Positions 1 to 9,800 of a stretch of DNA of 64,000 nt are shown piece by piece. Position 1 is the first letter of the stretch. Each line of letters opens with the position of its first letter. Source of the stretch: an uncultured Verrucomicrobiota bacterium (GTDB lineage Bacteria > Verrucomicrobiota > Verrucomicrobiia > Limisphaerales > UBA9464); contig CAIMMI010000198.1 in NCBI GenBank assembly GCA_903842505.1, forward strand, positions 1 through 64,000. The letters run 5' to 3'. The position numbers were made by a program, and so were the translations under genes. The notes beneath the pieces were generated by a model, which was not told the DNA's origin, searched no databases, and was given only the letters and a program-made list of their open reading frames with translations.

Positions 1-33
1 CACTGTTTCCTGCATCTTGAATTGAACAGCGCC

Positions 34-753
34 ATGAACATCCTGCTCTCGCGTCGTCAGGCCCTCCGCACCGGCCTCATCGCCACCGCGGCCATCGCCA
101 GCGGCACCGCCTTCGCCCAAGCCGCTCCGACCGGCCCCCACAAGCTTCCCGAACTGGGCTACGGCTTCGACGCGCTCGAACCGTCCATCGACGCCCAGAC
201 GATGCAGATCCACCATGGCAAGCACCACGCTGCCTACGTCGCGAACCTCAACAAGGCCCTCGCCGACTATCCCGACCTCCAGAAGCTCAGTGTCGAGGAC
301 CTGCTCAAGAATCTCGACAAGGTCCCCGAGCGCATCCGCACCACCGTCCGCAACAATGCCGGTGGCCACGCCAACCACTCGCTGTTCTGGAAGTGCCTCA
401 AGAAGAATGACGGCATGAATCCCGGCGATCGTCTCGGCGAAGCCCTCCTCGAAGCCCTCAAGGCGTCCTCCCGCGAGGAAGCCCAGGAAAACTTCGCCAA
501 GGCCGCCATGGCTGTCTTTGGTAGCGGATGGCTCTGGATCAGCATCAATCCGGACAAGTCGCTCCGCATCGAGTCCACCCCGAACCAGGACTCGCCCCTC
601 ATGCAGGGCCGCGAACCCCTCGTCGGCATCGACCTCTGGGAACACGCCTACTACCTCAAGTACCAGAATCGCCGCCTCGATTACGTCTCTGCCATGACCG
701 AGGTCATCAACTGGGAGTTCGTCGAGCAGCGCTACACCAAGCTCACTTCCTGA
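34..753 (+). CDS. sod: Tat-exported Mn-type superoxide dismutase
   Basis: Converts superoxide to hydrogen peroxide and oxygen. The metal ligands are visible: His in IHHGKHHAAYV, His in GGHANHSLFW, and Asp and His in GIDLWEHAYYLKY. The GGHANHSLFW form together with NQDSPLM is the manganese-type pattern rather than the iron type (family knowledge). The first 35 residues form a Tat-like signal, SRRQAL followed by a hydrophobic stretch and an AFA-QA cleavage region, so the enzyme probably folds in the cytoplasm and is exported to the periplasm. I chose ATG 34; an in-frame TTG at 22 would add four residues without improving the signal. Neither start has an obvious Shine-Dalgarno sequence. The gene is complete (239 aa, usual length plus leader) and is followed by a strong GC hairpin. 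It stands alone; nothing upstream is visible. Confidence 0.93.
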   Translation: MNILLSRRQALRTGLIATAAIASGTAFAQAAPTGPHKLPELGYGFDALEPSIDAQTMQIHHGKHHAAYVANLNKALADYPDLQKLSVEDLLKNLDKVPERIRTTVRNNAGGHANHSLFWKCLKKNDGMNPGDRLGEALLEALKASSREEAQENFAKAAMAVFGSGWLWISINPDKSLRIESTPNQDSPLMQGREPLVGIDLWEHAYYLKYQNRRLDYVSAMTEVINWEFVEQRYTKLTS

Positions 754-784
754 TCTTCCTACCGCAGTCCTGACTCACGGGATC

Positions 785-814
785 CGGCCGGGGGCCTTTT
801 TTCGCCCCCGGCCG
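785..814 (+). terminator. GC-rich hairpin after sod
   Basis: Perfect 11-bp arms (785-795 and 804-814) enclose the loop CTTTTTTC. It lies 31 bp after the sod stop and is the natural end of that transcript. The T-run is in the loop rather than after the stem, so it may work by an unusual mechanism or only stabilise the 3' end. Confidence 0.6.
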
Positions 815-854
815 CTCCTTGTTTGGCCCTCATCCCCATCCCATCCCCCGCCTC

Positions 855-1469
855 GTGGCAGAACCCCAGGAACATCCCGACTCCTCACTCGACCGACTCT
901 GGAAAGAGTACGGCCGGGCCTTTCGCGATTTCGACGACCTCACGTTGGCCCGATGGTGTTCCCAGACCCTTGGCCAACTTCACGGCAAGGTCTGGCGCAT
1001 GTCCCATCCGCTCGTCGGCGCCTACCGCCTCGCCGCACAGTCTGCCCACGAACGCGGCATCTGGCACCAACGCCTCGTCAACATGCCCGTCGGATACCGC
1101 CCGTCCGACTGCTGTCAGGCCCCACTCCTCCCCCTCTTCACCCGGGAGGTGGGCGAATTCGGACTGCTCTGCCTGCATTGCAGCGAAACCGCCATCCCGG
1201 TCGACCAGATCCCCTCCGACCTGCTCCCGCGCATCCAGAAGTGGGCCGCGGACTACAGCAAAGTCCACGAAGTTGCCCACTGGGACGACAAGCGCCGCGA
1301 CAAGTCGGACTATGACGCCAAGTACGAATCCTCCGCCGAACAGGCCGAGCGTATGCTGGCCGAGGCGGCCGAGGACCTGGTCCCGCTGCTCCTGGAGCAT
1401 TTCCCCACCCTCCTCTGGGAGGATCAGGACGAGTGCCTCGAGATCCGTCCGGAAGACATCCCGCTCTAG
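855..1469 (+). CDS. conserved-type hypothetical protein, cysteine-containing, 204 aa
   Basis: I do not recognise this family. The frame is clearly coding (normal amino-acid composition, acidic C-terminus ending in RPEDIPL) and no transmembrane segment or signal peptide is seen. Two cysteine clusters, DCCQAP and CLHC, sit about 30 residues apart in the middle and could form a metal site; the second half (KWAADYSKVHEVAHWDD onward) is charged and helix-rich. Likely cytoplasmic. The start is uncertain: GTG 855 gives VAEPQEHPDSS and clears the hairpin at 785-814, whereas TTG 819 would put a His/Pro-rich leader directly after the stem. Convergent with ppk1. Confidence 0.6.
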   Translation: MAEPQEHPDSSLDRLWKEYGRAFRDFDDLTLARWCSQTLGQLHGKVWRMSHPLVGAYRLAAQSAHERGIWHQRLVNMPVGYRPSDCCQAPLLPLFTREVGEFGLLCLHCSETAIPVDQIPSDLLPRIQKWAADYSKVHEVAHWDDKRRDKSDYDAKYESSAEQAERMLAEAAEDLVPLLLEHFPTLLWEDQDECLEIRPEDIPL

Positions 1470-1485
1470 TTGGAACAGAGCCCAA

Positions 1486-1539
1486 AGTTTCAGGATTCAA
1501 GGTTCAAGCCTGTTGCCCGAACTGTTGAATCCTGAAACT
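1486..1539. repeat. 15-bp inverted repeat between convergent genes
   Basis: Perfect 15-bp arms (1486-1500 and 1525-1539; core GTTTCAGGATTCAA) are separated by 24 bp. The hairpin sits between the stop codons of the 855-1469 gene and ppk1 and probably ends or protects both transcripts. The right arm runs into CTGAAAACTTCG, a string that recurs at 36667-36678 after another GAAACTGAAAA block, so this is also a member of a dispersed repeat family. Confidence 0.7.
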
Positions 1540-1559
1540 GAAAACTTCGCACTCGTCCC

Positions 1560-3698
1560 CTACCCCTTCGGTCGGGGTGCCAACTCCATCTTCTGTGTCC
1601 GCCGTCCCCTCGATGGCCGCGCCCCTCCCTCCCTCGAAAGCTCAGTAAATTCCACTTGGCTCCGCCGCGCGGGAACCCCCTTCCGGCGCGGAGCCATCTC
1701 ATAGGTGCCATCCGCCTGCAGCAATCGCGCCTTCGCCGAATCAGCCAGTTGCCGTTCCAGCACTTCGGTCATGATCCGTTCACGAAGGACACCGTCCTCC
1801 ACCGGAAACACCACCTCGATCCGACGGAAGAAATTCCGTGGCATCCAGTCCGCACTGCCGACAAAGACCTCGGGACGTCCACCGTTGCCGAAGTGCCAGA
1901 TCCGGCTGTGCTCGAGGAAACGGTCGACAATGCTTCGGACCCGGATGTTCTCGCTCATCTCCTCGACCCCTGGCCTCAGGCAGCAGATGCCGCGAATGAT
2001 CAAGTCGATCTCCACCCCCGCGCGCGACGCACGATAGAGGGCCTCAATCACGTCCGTATCCACGAGCGAGTTCATCTTCGCGACGATCCGGGCCGGCAAG
2101 CCCTCACGGGCGTGGCGGGTCTCGCGATCGATCAACTCAATGAACCGGTCATGCATCTGGAACGGGGCAACCAGCAACCGTTGGGTGCCCTGGAACTGAC
2201 AGATCCCCGTCAACAGGTTGAACAGGTTGGTGACGTCATCCCCCAGTTCCGACCGACAGGTCAACACGCCCAGATCCGTGTAGAGTCGGGCTGTCCCAGC
2301 GTTGTAGTTGCCCGTACCCAGATGCACGTAGCGCCGGATCCGGTCTTCGTCCGCCCGCACCACCAACGCCATCTTGCAGTGGATCTTGTACCCAACCAGT
2401 CCGTACACGACGTGCACGCCCGCTTCTTCCAACGCCCGCGCCCACCGGATGTTGTTGGCTTCATCAAACCGCGCCTTCAACTCGACCACCGCCGTCACCT
2501 GCTTGCCGTTCTTCACCGCGCTCATCAAGGCGCCCACGATCCGGGCATCACCCCCCGTCCGATACAACGTCTGCTTGATCGCGAGGACCTTCGGGTCCAC
2601 GGCCGCCTGCTCCAGAAACCGCACCACCGTCTCGAAGCTCTCATACGGATGGTGCATCAGGTGATCCCGCTCACGGATCGCCGCAAAGAGGTCATCCCTG
2701 TCCCGAACGGAAGCAGCCTGGGGCGCGATGAACGGCGGGTCCCGCAACTCCGGCGAATGGTCCCCCTCGCAAATCGCCATCAACCGCGTCGGGTTCAGCG
2801 GACCATCGGCAAAATACACGTCGTCTGCGCCCAACCCCAGTGTTTGCAGCAACTCCTCGCGGAGGTCCGCAGGACAATCCCTGTCGACCTCCAATCGGAC
2901 GACCTCGCCCTTGCGTCGATTGTGCAACTCCGCCTCGACGGCGTTCAGCAGGTTCGCGACGTCTTCCTCGTCGATGTACAACTCGCTGTTGCGCGTCACC
3001 CGGAATGCCGACCAGGCATCCAATTCCGTGCCCGGGAACAGATCCGCCAGACGACCGCCAATCAGGTCGGCCAGAAAGACGTAATCCTGACGACCATCAT
3101 CCCGCGGCAACCGCACCAAACGCGGCAGCACACGCGGCACCTGCACGATTGCCAATCGCCGCTTCACCTCGCCGCCCTGCTTCACCGTCACCCGCGTGAT
3201 CAGGTTGAGACTCTTGTTCAGCACCTGGGGAAACGGATGGGACGGATCCACCGCCAGCGGCGTCAGGACCGGATGCACCTTCTCCCGGTAGTACGCGTCG
3301 ATCCACTCCCGGTCCGAAGTGCCCAAAAGCACCGGATCCAGGAACTGGATGCCGTGCTCCGCCAACGCCGGCACCAATTGGTCCCGCCAGCATCCATAGG
3401 CCGCATCCACCAGATGGCGCACCCGACGCGTCACCAAACGTAGCGTCTCCGATGCCGTCATCCCGTCGGGCGACCGCTCGACCACATCCGACTCGATCTG
3501 CTGCTTCAAGCCCGCCACACGAACCTCGAAGAACTCGTCGAGGTTCGAGTGCGTGATGCAGAAAAACTTCACGCGCTCCAGCAGCGGCACCGAAGGATTC
3601 AAAGCCTCGTCGAGCACCCTTTGGTTGAACTCCAACCACGAGAGTTCCCGATTCAGGAACGGGGACTGGGCGACCGGTTTGGCAGAAACTTTCGACAT
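1560..3698 (-). CDS. ppk1: polyphosphate kinase 1
   Basis: Transfers the terminal phosphate of ATP reversibly to inorganic polyphosphate, a phosphate and energy reserve. The N-terminal domain opens with FLNRELSWLEFNQRVLDEA, the PPK1 signature. The autophosphorylated histidine is His440 in GYKIHCKMALV and the second essential histidine is His597 in EHSRIWHF. Phospholipase-D-like C-terminal domains follow in the normal order. The length (712 aa) is typical, but the last 40 residues are a basic Arg/Pro-rich tail (RRKGVPARR to APRPKG) beyond the family core. ATG start at 3698. The gene stands alone, convergent with an unrecognised gene; no phoU/ppx partner is visible. Confidence 0.96.
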   Translation of the reverse strand: MSKVSAKPVAQSPFLNRELSWLEFNQRVLDEALNPSVPLLERVKFFCITHSNLDEFFEVRVAGLKQQIESDVVERSPDGMTASETLRLVTRRVRHLVDAAYGCWRDQLVPALAEHGIQFLDPVLLGTSDREWIDAYYREKVHPVLTPLAVDPSHPFPQVLNKSLNLITRVTVKQGGEVKRRLAIVQVPRVLPRLVRLPRDDGRQDYVFLADLIGGRLADLFPGTELDAWSAFRVTRNSELYIDEEDVANLLNAVEAELHNRRKGEVVRLEVDRDCPADLREELLQTLGLGADDVYFADGPLNPTRLMAICEGDHSPELRDPPFIAPQAASVRDRDDLFAAIRERDHLMHHPYESFETVVRFLEQAAVDPKVLAIKQTLYRTGGDARIVGALMSAVKNGKQVTAVVELKARFDEANNIRWARALEEAGVHVVYGLVGYKIHCKMALVVRADEDRIRRYVHLGTGNYNAGTARLYTDLGVLTCRSELGDDVTNLFNLLTGICQFQGTQRLLVAPFQMHDRFIELIDRETRHAREGLPARIVAKMNSLVDTDVIEALYRASRAGVEIDLIIRGICCLRPGVEEMSENIRVRSIVDRFLEHSRIWHFGNGGRPEVFVGSADWMPRNFFRRIEVVFPVEDGVLRERIMTEVLERQLADSAKARLLQADGTYEMAPRRKGVPARRSQVEFTELSREGGARPSRGRRTQKMELAPRPKG

Positions 3699-3869
3699 AG
3701 ACGACGCGCCGAAGATAGCCGCACCCGCACAACCGGGCCAACCCGGAATCCAAAGCCAACCTTACCGGCAAATCAGGACAGGGTCCCCGCCCCAAGCGGG
3801 GCGGCCCTGTCCTCTTTGCCTCACCCAGACCCACCCCGGGCGAGGAAGACATCGCCACTCCGTTCAACC

Positions 3870-6800
3870 TCAAGGCAACAGCAACGCCCGGTACAGGCGC
3901 GGGCCGTTGCCCGGTTCCGGAGTGGCGAGCAACGTCAGGCCTGAAGGATCCGCGGTCCATTCCGTCATCGACACCCATTGACCCCACACGGTCGCCGTCT
4001 CCACCCGATATCGGCGCCCCGTCGTTCCCCGGAGCACGATCCGGACGCGACCGTCCGCCTCGAATACCGGGAGATCAAACGTGGGAGACACGTTCAACGT
4101 CCGCGCGACGACGATGTTGAAGCCAACTTCAGCGGAGAGGACCGGGCTTCCGTCGTCGCGGACACGGACGACCACCGCATTCGTGCCAGCATCGGAGTCG
4201 GTCGGTGTCCAGGTCACCCGACCGGCACCCGAAACCATCAGCCCGGACGGACCGCTGCCCCGTTCAAATGAGAGACCCTGAAGCGGGCGATCGGGATCCG
4301 AGGCCACCAGGTCCAGGCTCCACGACTGGCCAACCGTCAACCGCTGCTCGCCGACGGGTTGGATGGCCGGCGACAGGTTCACCTCGCGCACGGTGATCTC
4401 GAATCGGTTCGTCACGCTCAACACGGGCGAACCATTGTCGAAAACCCGCACAACCACAGACGTAACGGACGGACCGTCCAACTCGGCGGTCGACCAGGTG
4501 ATCCGTCCACCGCCCGAAACCGCGAGCCCTGTCGGGCCGGACAACCGCTCGAACGTCAGCGTCTGTCCGGGTTGATCCGGATCGGATGCCTGCAGAAGGA
4601 AGTCAACGACGGCTCCTTCGTCGATCGACAGACCGGCGACCGGCGGGAACACCGGCGGACGATTCGCGGTCAGGGACAGGTTCGGGGCGCCCGGCGTCGG
4701 GGAAACATCGAAAACACCCGGCACCGATCCGTCCGGGAGACGTCCCGAGGCGACATCGGGCAAGGCCGGAATGCTGGCACGCAGATGATCGACGGCCTGG
4801 GTACTCCCGTTCTCCACGCGACTGAGCGTCAGGCGCAGCGGTGCTCCCGCCGTGGAAGCCAACCGGAACCCGGCATGAATCTCGCCGCTGGTAGACTGCG
4901 CGGGTTCGCCATCGACGAACACCGTGAGGAAGGCTCCACCCGGAATCGAGGCCCCTGCAGGAAACATCCACCGCGTTGGATTACCGTCGTCGTCCGAGAG
5001 GAAGAGACCGCCCAACGCGACGGTTTGTGGTCCCGTATTCACCAACTCGATCCACGGCTCCCGCGCCCCGCCCTGATCGGTGATTCCGGTCGTGTTGTGG
5101 GTCAGGACCTCGTTGATGCGTAGCGTCGGGAATTCCGACAGATCCCCAGACACGCTGTTGGCGAGTCCCGGCGTGGCGGCAGGCGCCGTCCCTCCCACGA
5201 GCGTCATTTCGAGTCCAAAGACGATGTCGGAGCTCCCAGGGGAGTTCTGGTGAACCTCGACGGCAAAGGTGTTTTCGCCCGGAACCAGGAAGGACGCCGG
5301 AATCGTGAAGGGCCCTTCCAGCACCGCATCCGCCACGCCTCGGTTGGCTACCGTGTCATGGGTGGGATCCGTGTCATCCATGCCGAGCGCATGCGCCCGA
5401 CGCCCGTTGATCCAGAGGACATATCCGTCATCCAGGATCGTGTTGATCTGGACCTGCACATCCGCTGGCAACGACGGCAAGGTGACCTTCCGCCGGAAAT
5501 AATACGTCAACTGCCCGAGGGTCAGTGCCGTAGTCTTGTTGGTCGGAACCGCCGCATTCTCGACGTACAGCAGACCTCCGCCCAAAGGCCAACCGGTGTC
5601 GTTGAACCCAGTCGTCCGCCAGTTGGTTCCCCCCACCGGCGGCCCATCCTGAAAGTAACGCCACGAATCGAGGAACCCGATCACGTTCCGGTTCCCGGTA
5701 AAGGCCGTAGCCACTCCCCAGTTGCCGGCCCGGTTCCGGTCACGCCGGGCATCCAGCAATTGCATCGAAAGCGCCGAGGCTCCCACGGGACCCGGCCACG
5801 GATAACCCGCGCCGTAGTCGAGGCGGTCACGAACCACTCCCGCGGGATCGCGCAGGACGATCGAGTCCGAAGATCCTCCCAGGGTCCCCACCCATGTGCC
5901 CACGACGGGCACTGCACTGCCAAAGCCGGCCTGGAATGCCGCCAGCGATTGCACGACGACCAACCGACCTCCGGGCAGCAGCGTCGTGTTCGCCGGGAAG
6001 GTGAAGCTCAGGTTGCTCCCGCCCAACTGGAACCCGGACAGGTTCCACGACGTGACCGTGGACGCATTGAAGAGTTCAACGAACTGGGTGCCGGGCGTCA
6101 CCGGTTGCCGCAGGACCTCGCTCAACACCACCTGGAAGCGGGGTTGGGTCACCACCGTGAAACTCCGCGCCGCGCTGAGGTTCCCCGGACCGTTGTCCGT
6201 CACCCGAACCGTGATCACATTCGTCGACGCGCCCTGATCGCCGCCCGTGGGCCAGACAAAGTCACCCGTGCCGGGATCCATGGATGCGCCCACGGGCGCC
6301 CCCGGATCCAGGCTGAAGACGAGGCTCTGAGTCGGCCGATCCGCATCGGCGGCCACCGCACGGAAAGCCACGGCCCCACCGGCCACGACCGAACGGTCCG
6401 CAATGGCCTCCAGCACCGGTGACTGATTCTGCTCCCGTACGGTGATCGAAAGCTCGCGAACCAAAGAGAGCGCCTCCGGAGACCCATCCGTCGCACGGAT
6501 CAAGACCACGTAGGCGCCCGGCCCCTGCTCTTCCGTCGGAGTCCATTGGATCCGCCCGACGGATTCGTCGAGCCTTAACCCCGCGGGCACCGTGCCTTCG
6601 AGCCGGAATCGAACCACTGTTCCCTCCGGATCGCTGGCTACCAACTGGACGTCCAATTGCCCAAGCTCATCCAGGCTCACCGGCGCCGGTTGGCTGAACA
6701 CCGGCGGATTGTTCACCTCCAATACCGTGATCCGGACTTCAGCCAACGAAGACGCCGCCGGCGATCCGTTGTCCGTAACCCGATACCGAACGGTCTGGGC

Positions 6801-9800
6801 TGTTCCCCCCAGAGCCTCCCCGGGAAGCCAGGTCAACAGGCCTACCGTCGAGAGCGTGAGCCCGGCGGGCACATCGCCCTCCACCGCGAAGCCCAAAGAG
6901 TTCGCAGGGACGTCGGTATCCGACGCCGGCAACTGGAGGCTGAGCAAGGTTCCTTCCGCCGCCACCACGTTCGTCACCGCAACCACCACGGGCGGCAGGT
7001 TGATCTCGCTGATCGTGATGTTCACCCGGACCGAGCCAATGCGCGGGGGCGTCCCGTTGTCGCTCGCCCGGATGAGGAAGCTGTAGGCTGCGGGTCCGTC
7101 CGACTCCGACGTAGCCCAGCGGAACGCGCCGGTCGTCGGATCGATCGTCGTCCCGGCGGGCGCATCGGGTCCGAGCGAATACTGGACCACCTGCCCGGCG
7201 TCCGGATCGGTTGCCGAGGCCGTGAAGGCGATCTCGGTCTGCTCCGGCGCAACGCGGTCACCGATCGCGCTGAACACCGGGGGACGATTGGCCCCGGCAA
7301 GAACATTGGGCGCGCGCGGCGTGGGCGTCTCCATGAAGTAAAGGGGCGGCGCGGCCGCATCCGGGAAGCGCCCCAGCGAAATGTCGTTGGTCTGGGAGCC
7401 GAAGGTGAACCCATCCACGAGGTTGCCAGCCGGATCGAAGAGACCCACCTGTTCTCCGTTCCGCGACAGGGCAAATCCCGCGTGCAGATCCGCGTTCGCG
7501 GGCACGTTCTGCGCACCCTCATTGTCCGCCCAGACCAGCAGGAATCCACCCGCAGGAATCGGATAACCACCCGGGATCCGGAACATCGCCGAAACCGAGT
7601 TGGTCAAGTTGTCGGTGAGGTAGTAGCTCGCCAGGTCAACCGACTGTGAACCCGTGTTGTGGAGTTCGATCCAGTCGTCCCAGTCCCCGTCCGCAGGATC
7701 GGCGAGTGTCCGGGTGTTCTGAGCCATCACCTCGTTGATCACGACGTTGACCACCGGAGCCACCGGATCGTTCGTCGCGCCCGGTGTCGGATGGAAAAGG
7801 ATCCGACGCGTGCGGGGCTCGCCGTCCGGAATCGAGCCGAAGCTCCGTCCCGCGGGCAGTTGTTCCCACGTCAGATAATCCAGCACCGCCGGCGTATTCC
7901 CGGCACCCTGCCGACGGACCAACGCAACCCCGCCGGAGGAGGGATTGAGACGGAACGACGTGTGCGGAATACCGGGAACGGATTCGCCCGGCTCGCCATC
8001 CGCCCAGACGGTCAGGAAACCACCCGCCGGGATCGCTGTTCCAACCGGGAACGTCCACGCCGGAAGATTCGTGAAGTTGTCCGTCAGCATCAGCCCCGAA
8101 AGGCTCACGGCGGTCGTGCCCGTGTTGATGATCTCAACGTAGGGATCCCGGTCCCCGGCGTTGTCTTGCGGTCCCGCAACGTTGCTGGGAAGGACTTCGT
8201 TGATCCACAGGTTCGGGAAGGCCGCCAGGGATTGAGCCACCGCGCTGGCTGCGCCCGGCGTCACACGGTTCGCCGCGTTCGTCGCCGTCGTGGCCCAGTT
8301 GGCCACCCGCCACGAACCCCGCGCCGGATCGACCAACTGCAGCGAAGGACCAAACCCTCCCGCGTTGGTCGGCCACGGCAGTCGATTGTCATACCGGACA
8401 TCGGTGACGAGCAATTCCCCGCCCACGACCGGCTGTACCAACGCGATGCGTTCGCCTCCGTTATCGAGGGATCCCGGAAACTCGTCGAAGACCTGAACCC
8501 CCGCGCCATAAGCCAGCGAGAATGCCGCGCGATCGCGGGCCAGCACCCAGTAGGTCCCCGGGGGCAACACCGAACCCGGCGGGAACATATAGCCCACGCC
8601 ATTGATCCGGTAACCGGTCAGGTCGAAGGCGGTCGTCGCAGATCGATTGAACAGCTCCAGGAACGACGCCCCGCTCGCCGCAGCGTTGTACTGCACTTCG
8701 CTGATCACGACGAAGTCCGAGGCCTTCTCGAAGGCACCCGAATACGAGACCGTGATCGAGTCGTTCAGGCCCGGGACCGCAATCCCCTTGCGATCGACAC
8801 CGGTGATCGCGAGGGCATTGACCGCTTTCGTAAGCGGGACACGGAGGCGGAATCGCTGCACATCGAGCCACTCGGTGGGCACGGGTAGCCCATTGACGCG
8901 GATCTCGGCCGCTGCGAAAGGCGCGGTTCCTTCGATGACCGCCGTCGGGCTCGCTGAGGTGAAGTCCGCGCCGTTGTTGCTCGTGATGGCGAACACGGCG
9001 GTGTCCGCGGCAGTCAACTGCGCCCGGATGAATTCACGCCGCGCATCGAGGTAGTCGCCAATGCCCTGCGGCGGCGCGTTACCATCGATGCGGTTGAAGG
9101 CGAGCGCCGAGCTTCGGGCGTTGAACTGCGGCAAGTAGGCCGAACGCTGGAACGGCCCGTCCACCGCTTCGCGATAGGCGCGCCACGCCATCCGCCGGAA
9201 CGCCGGCCACTCGAACATGAAGTTCACGTTGCCGTCCTGGCCGCCAAACAATTGCCGCGACGGCCCGTCGCCCGCACCCAACACCCAGTCCATATCCCAG
9301 GGCAGGATGTTCCAGCGCCCACCCGGCTGGTAATAGATGTACTTGTTCTGGTTGTTGCCGACACCCCACGTGTCCCAGTTGCCCAAGCTGGCATCGAGCA
9401 CGAACATCCGCATCCACTGGTCGACATCCACCAGGTTCAGCAGGTTGGCCTCGTAGTTCGTCGCCCGACTGTTTGCGGCGGTGATCAACGCGAAGAAGTT
9501 GGTGAAGTCATTGGCCGTCGTCCCGTTCGGACGCGCCTGCCAGTTCCACCGGTAGCGCGAGAGGTTGTATCGGCCGTTCGGATTCCGGTAGTCGCCAAGG
9601 TCGGCACCCACGACATCGAACCCGCCGTCCTCACGAAACTCGAACCAGAACGCCACCTTGTGCAGGTCGCCGTCGCCTCCATCCGGGAACCAGCCCTCGG
9701 CGAAATTGTTGTTCGGCTGCTCCAGGTCTTCGCCAACCGACCCATGCGGACTGCCATTCCGGAAGAACCGGATGTAGTTCGCGTTGAGGTGCGGCAGACG

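Noticed and set aside
819-1469. TTG 819 as start of the unrecognised gene
   Set aside because: It begins directly after the sod hairpin and adds a His/Pro-rich leader; GTG 855 is more natural.
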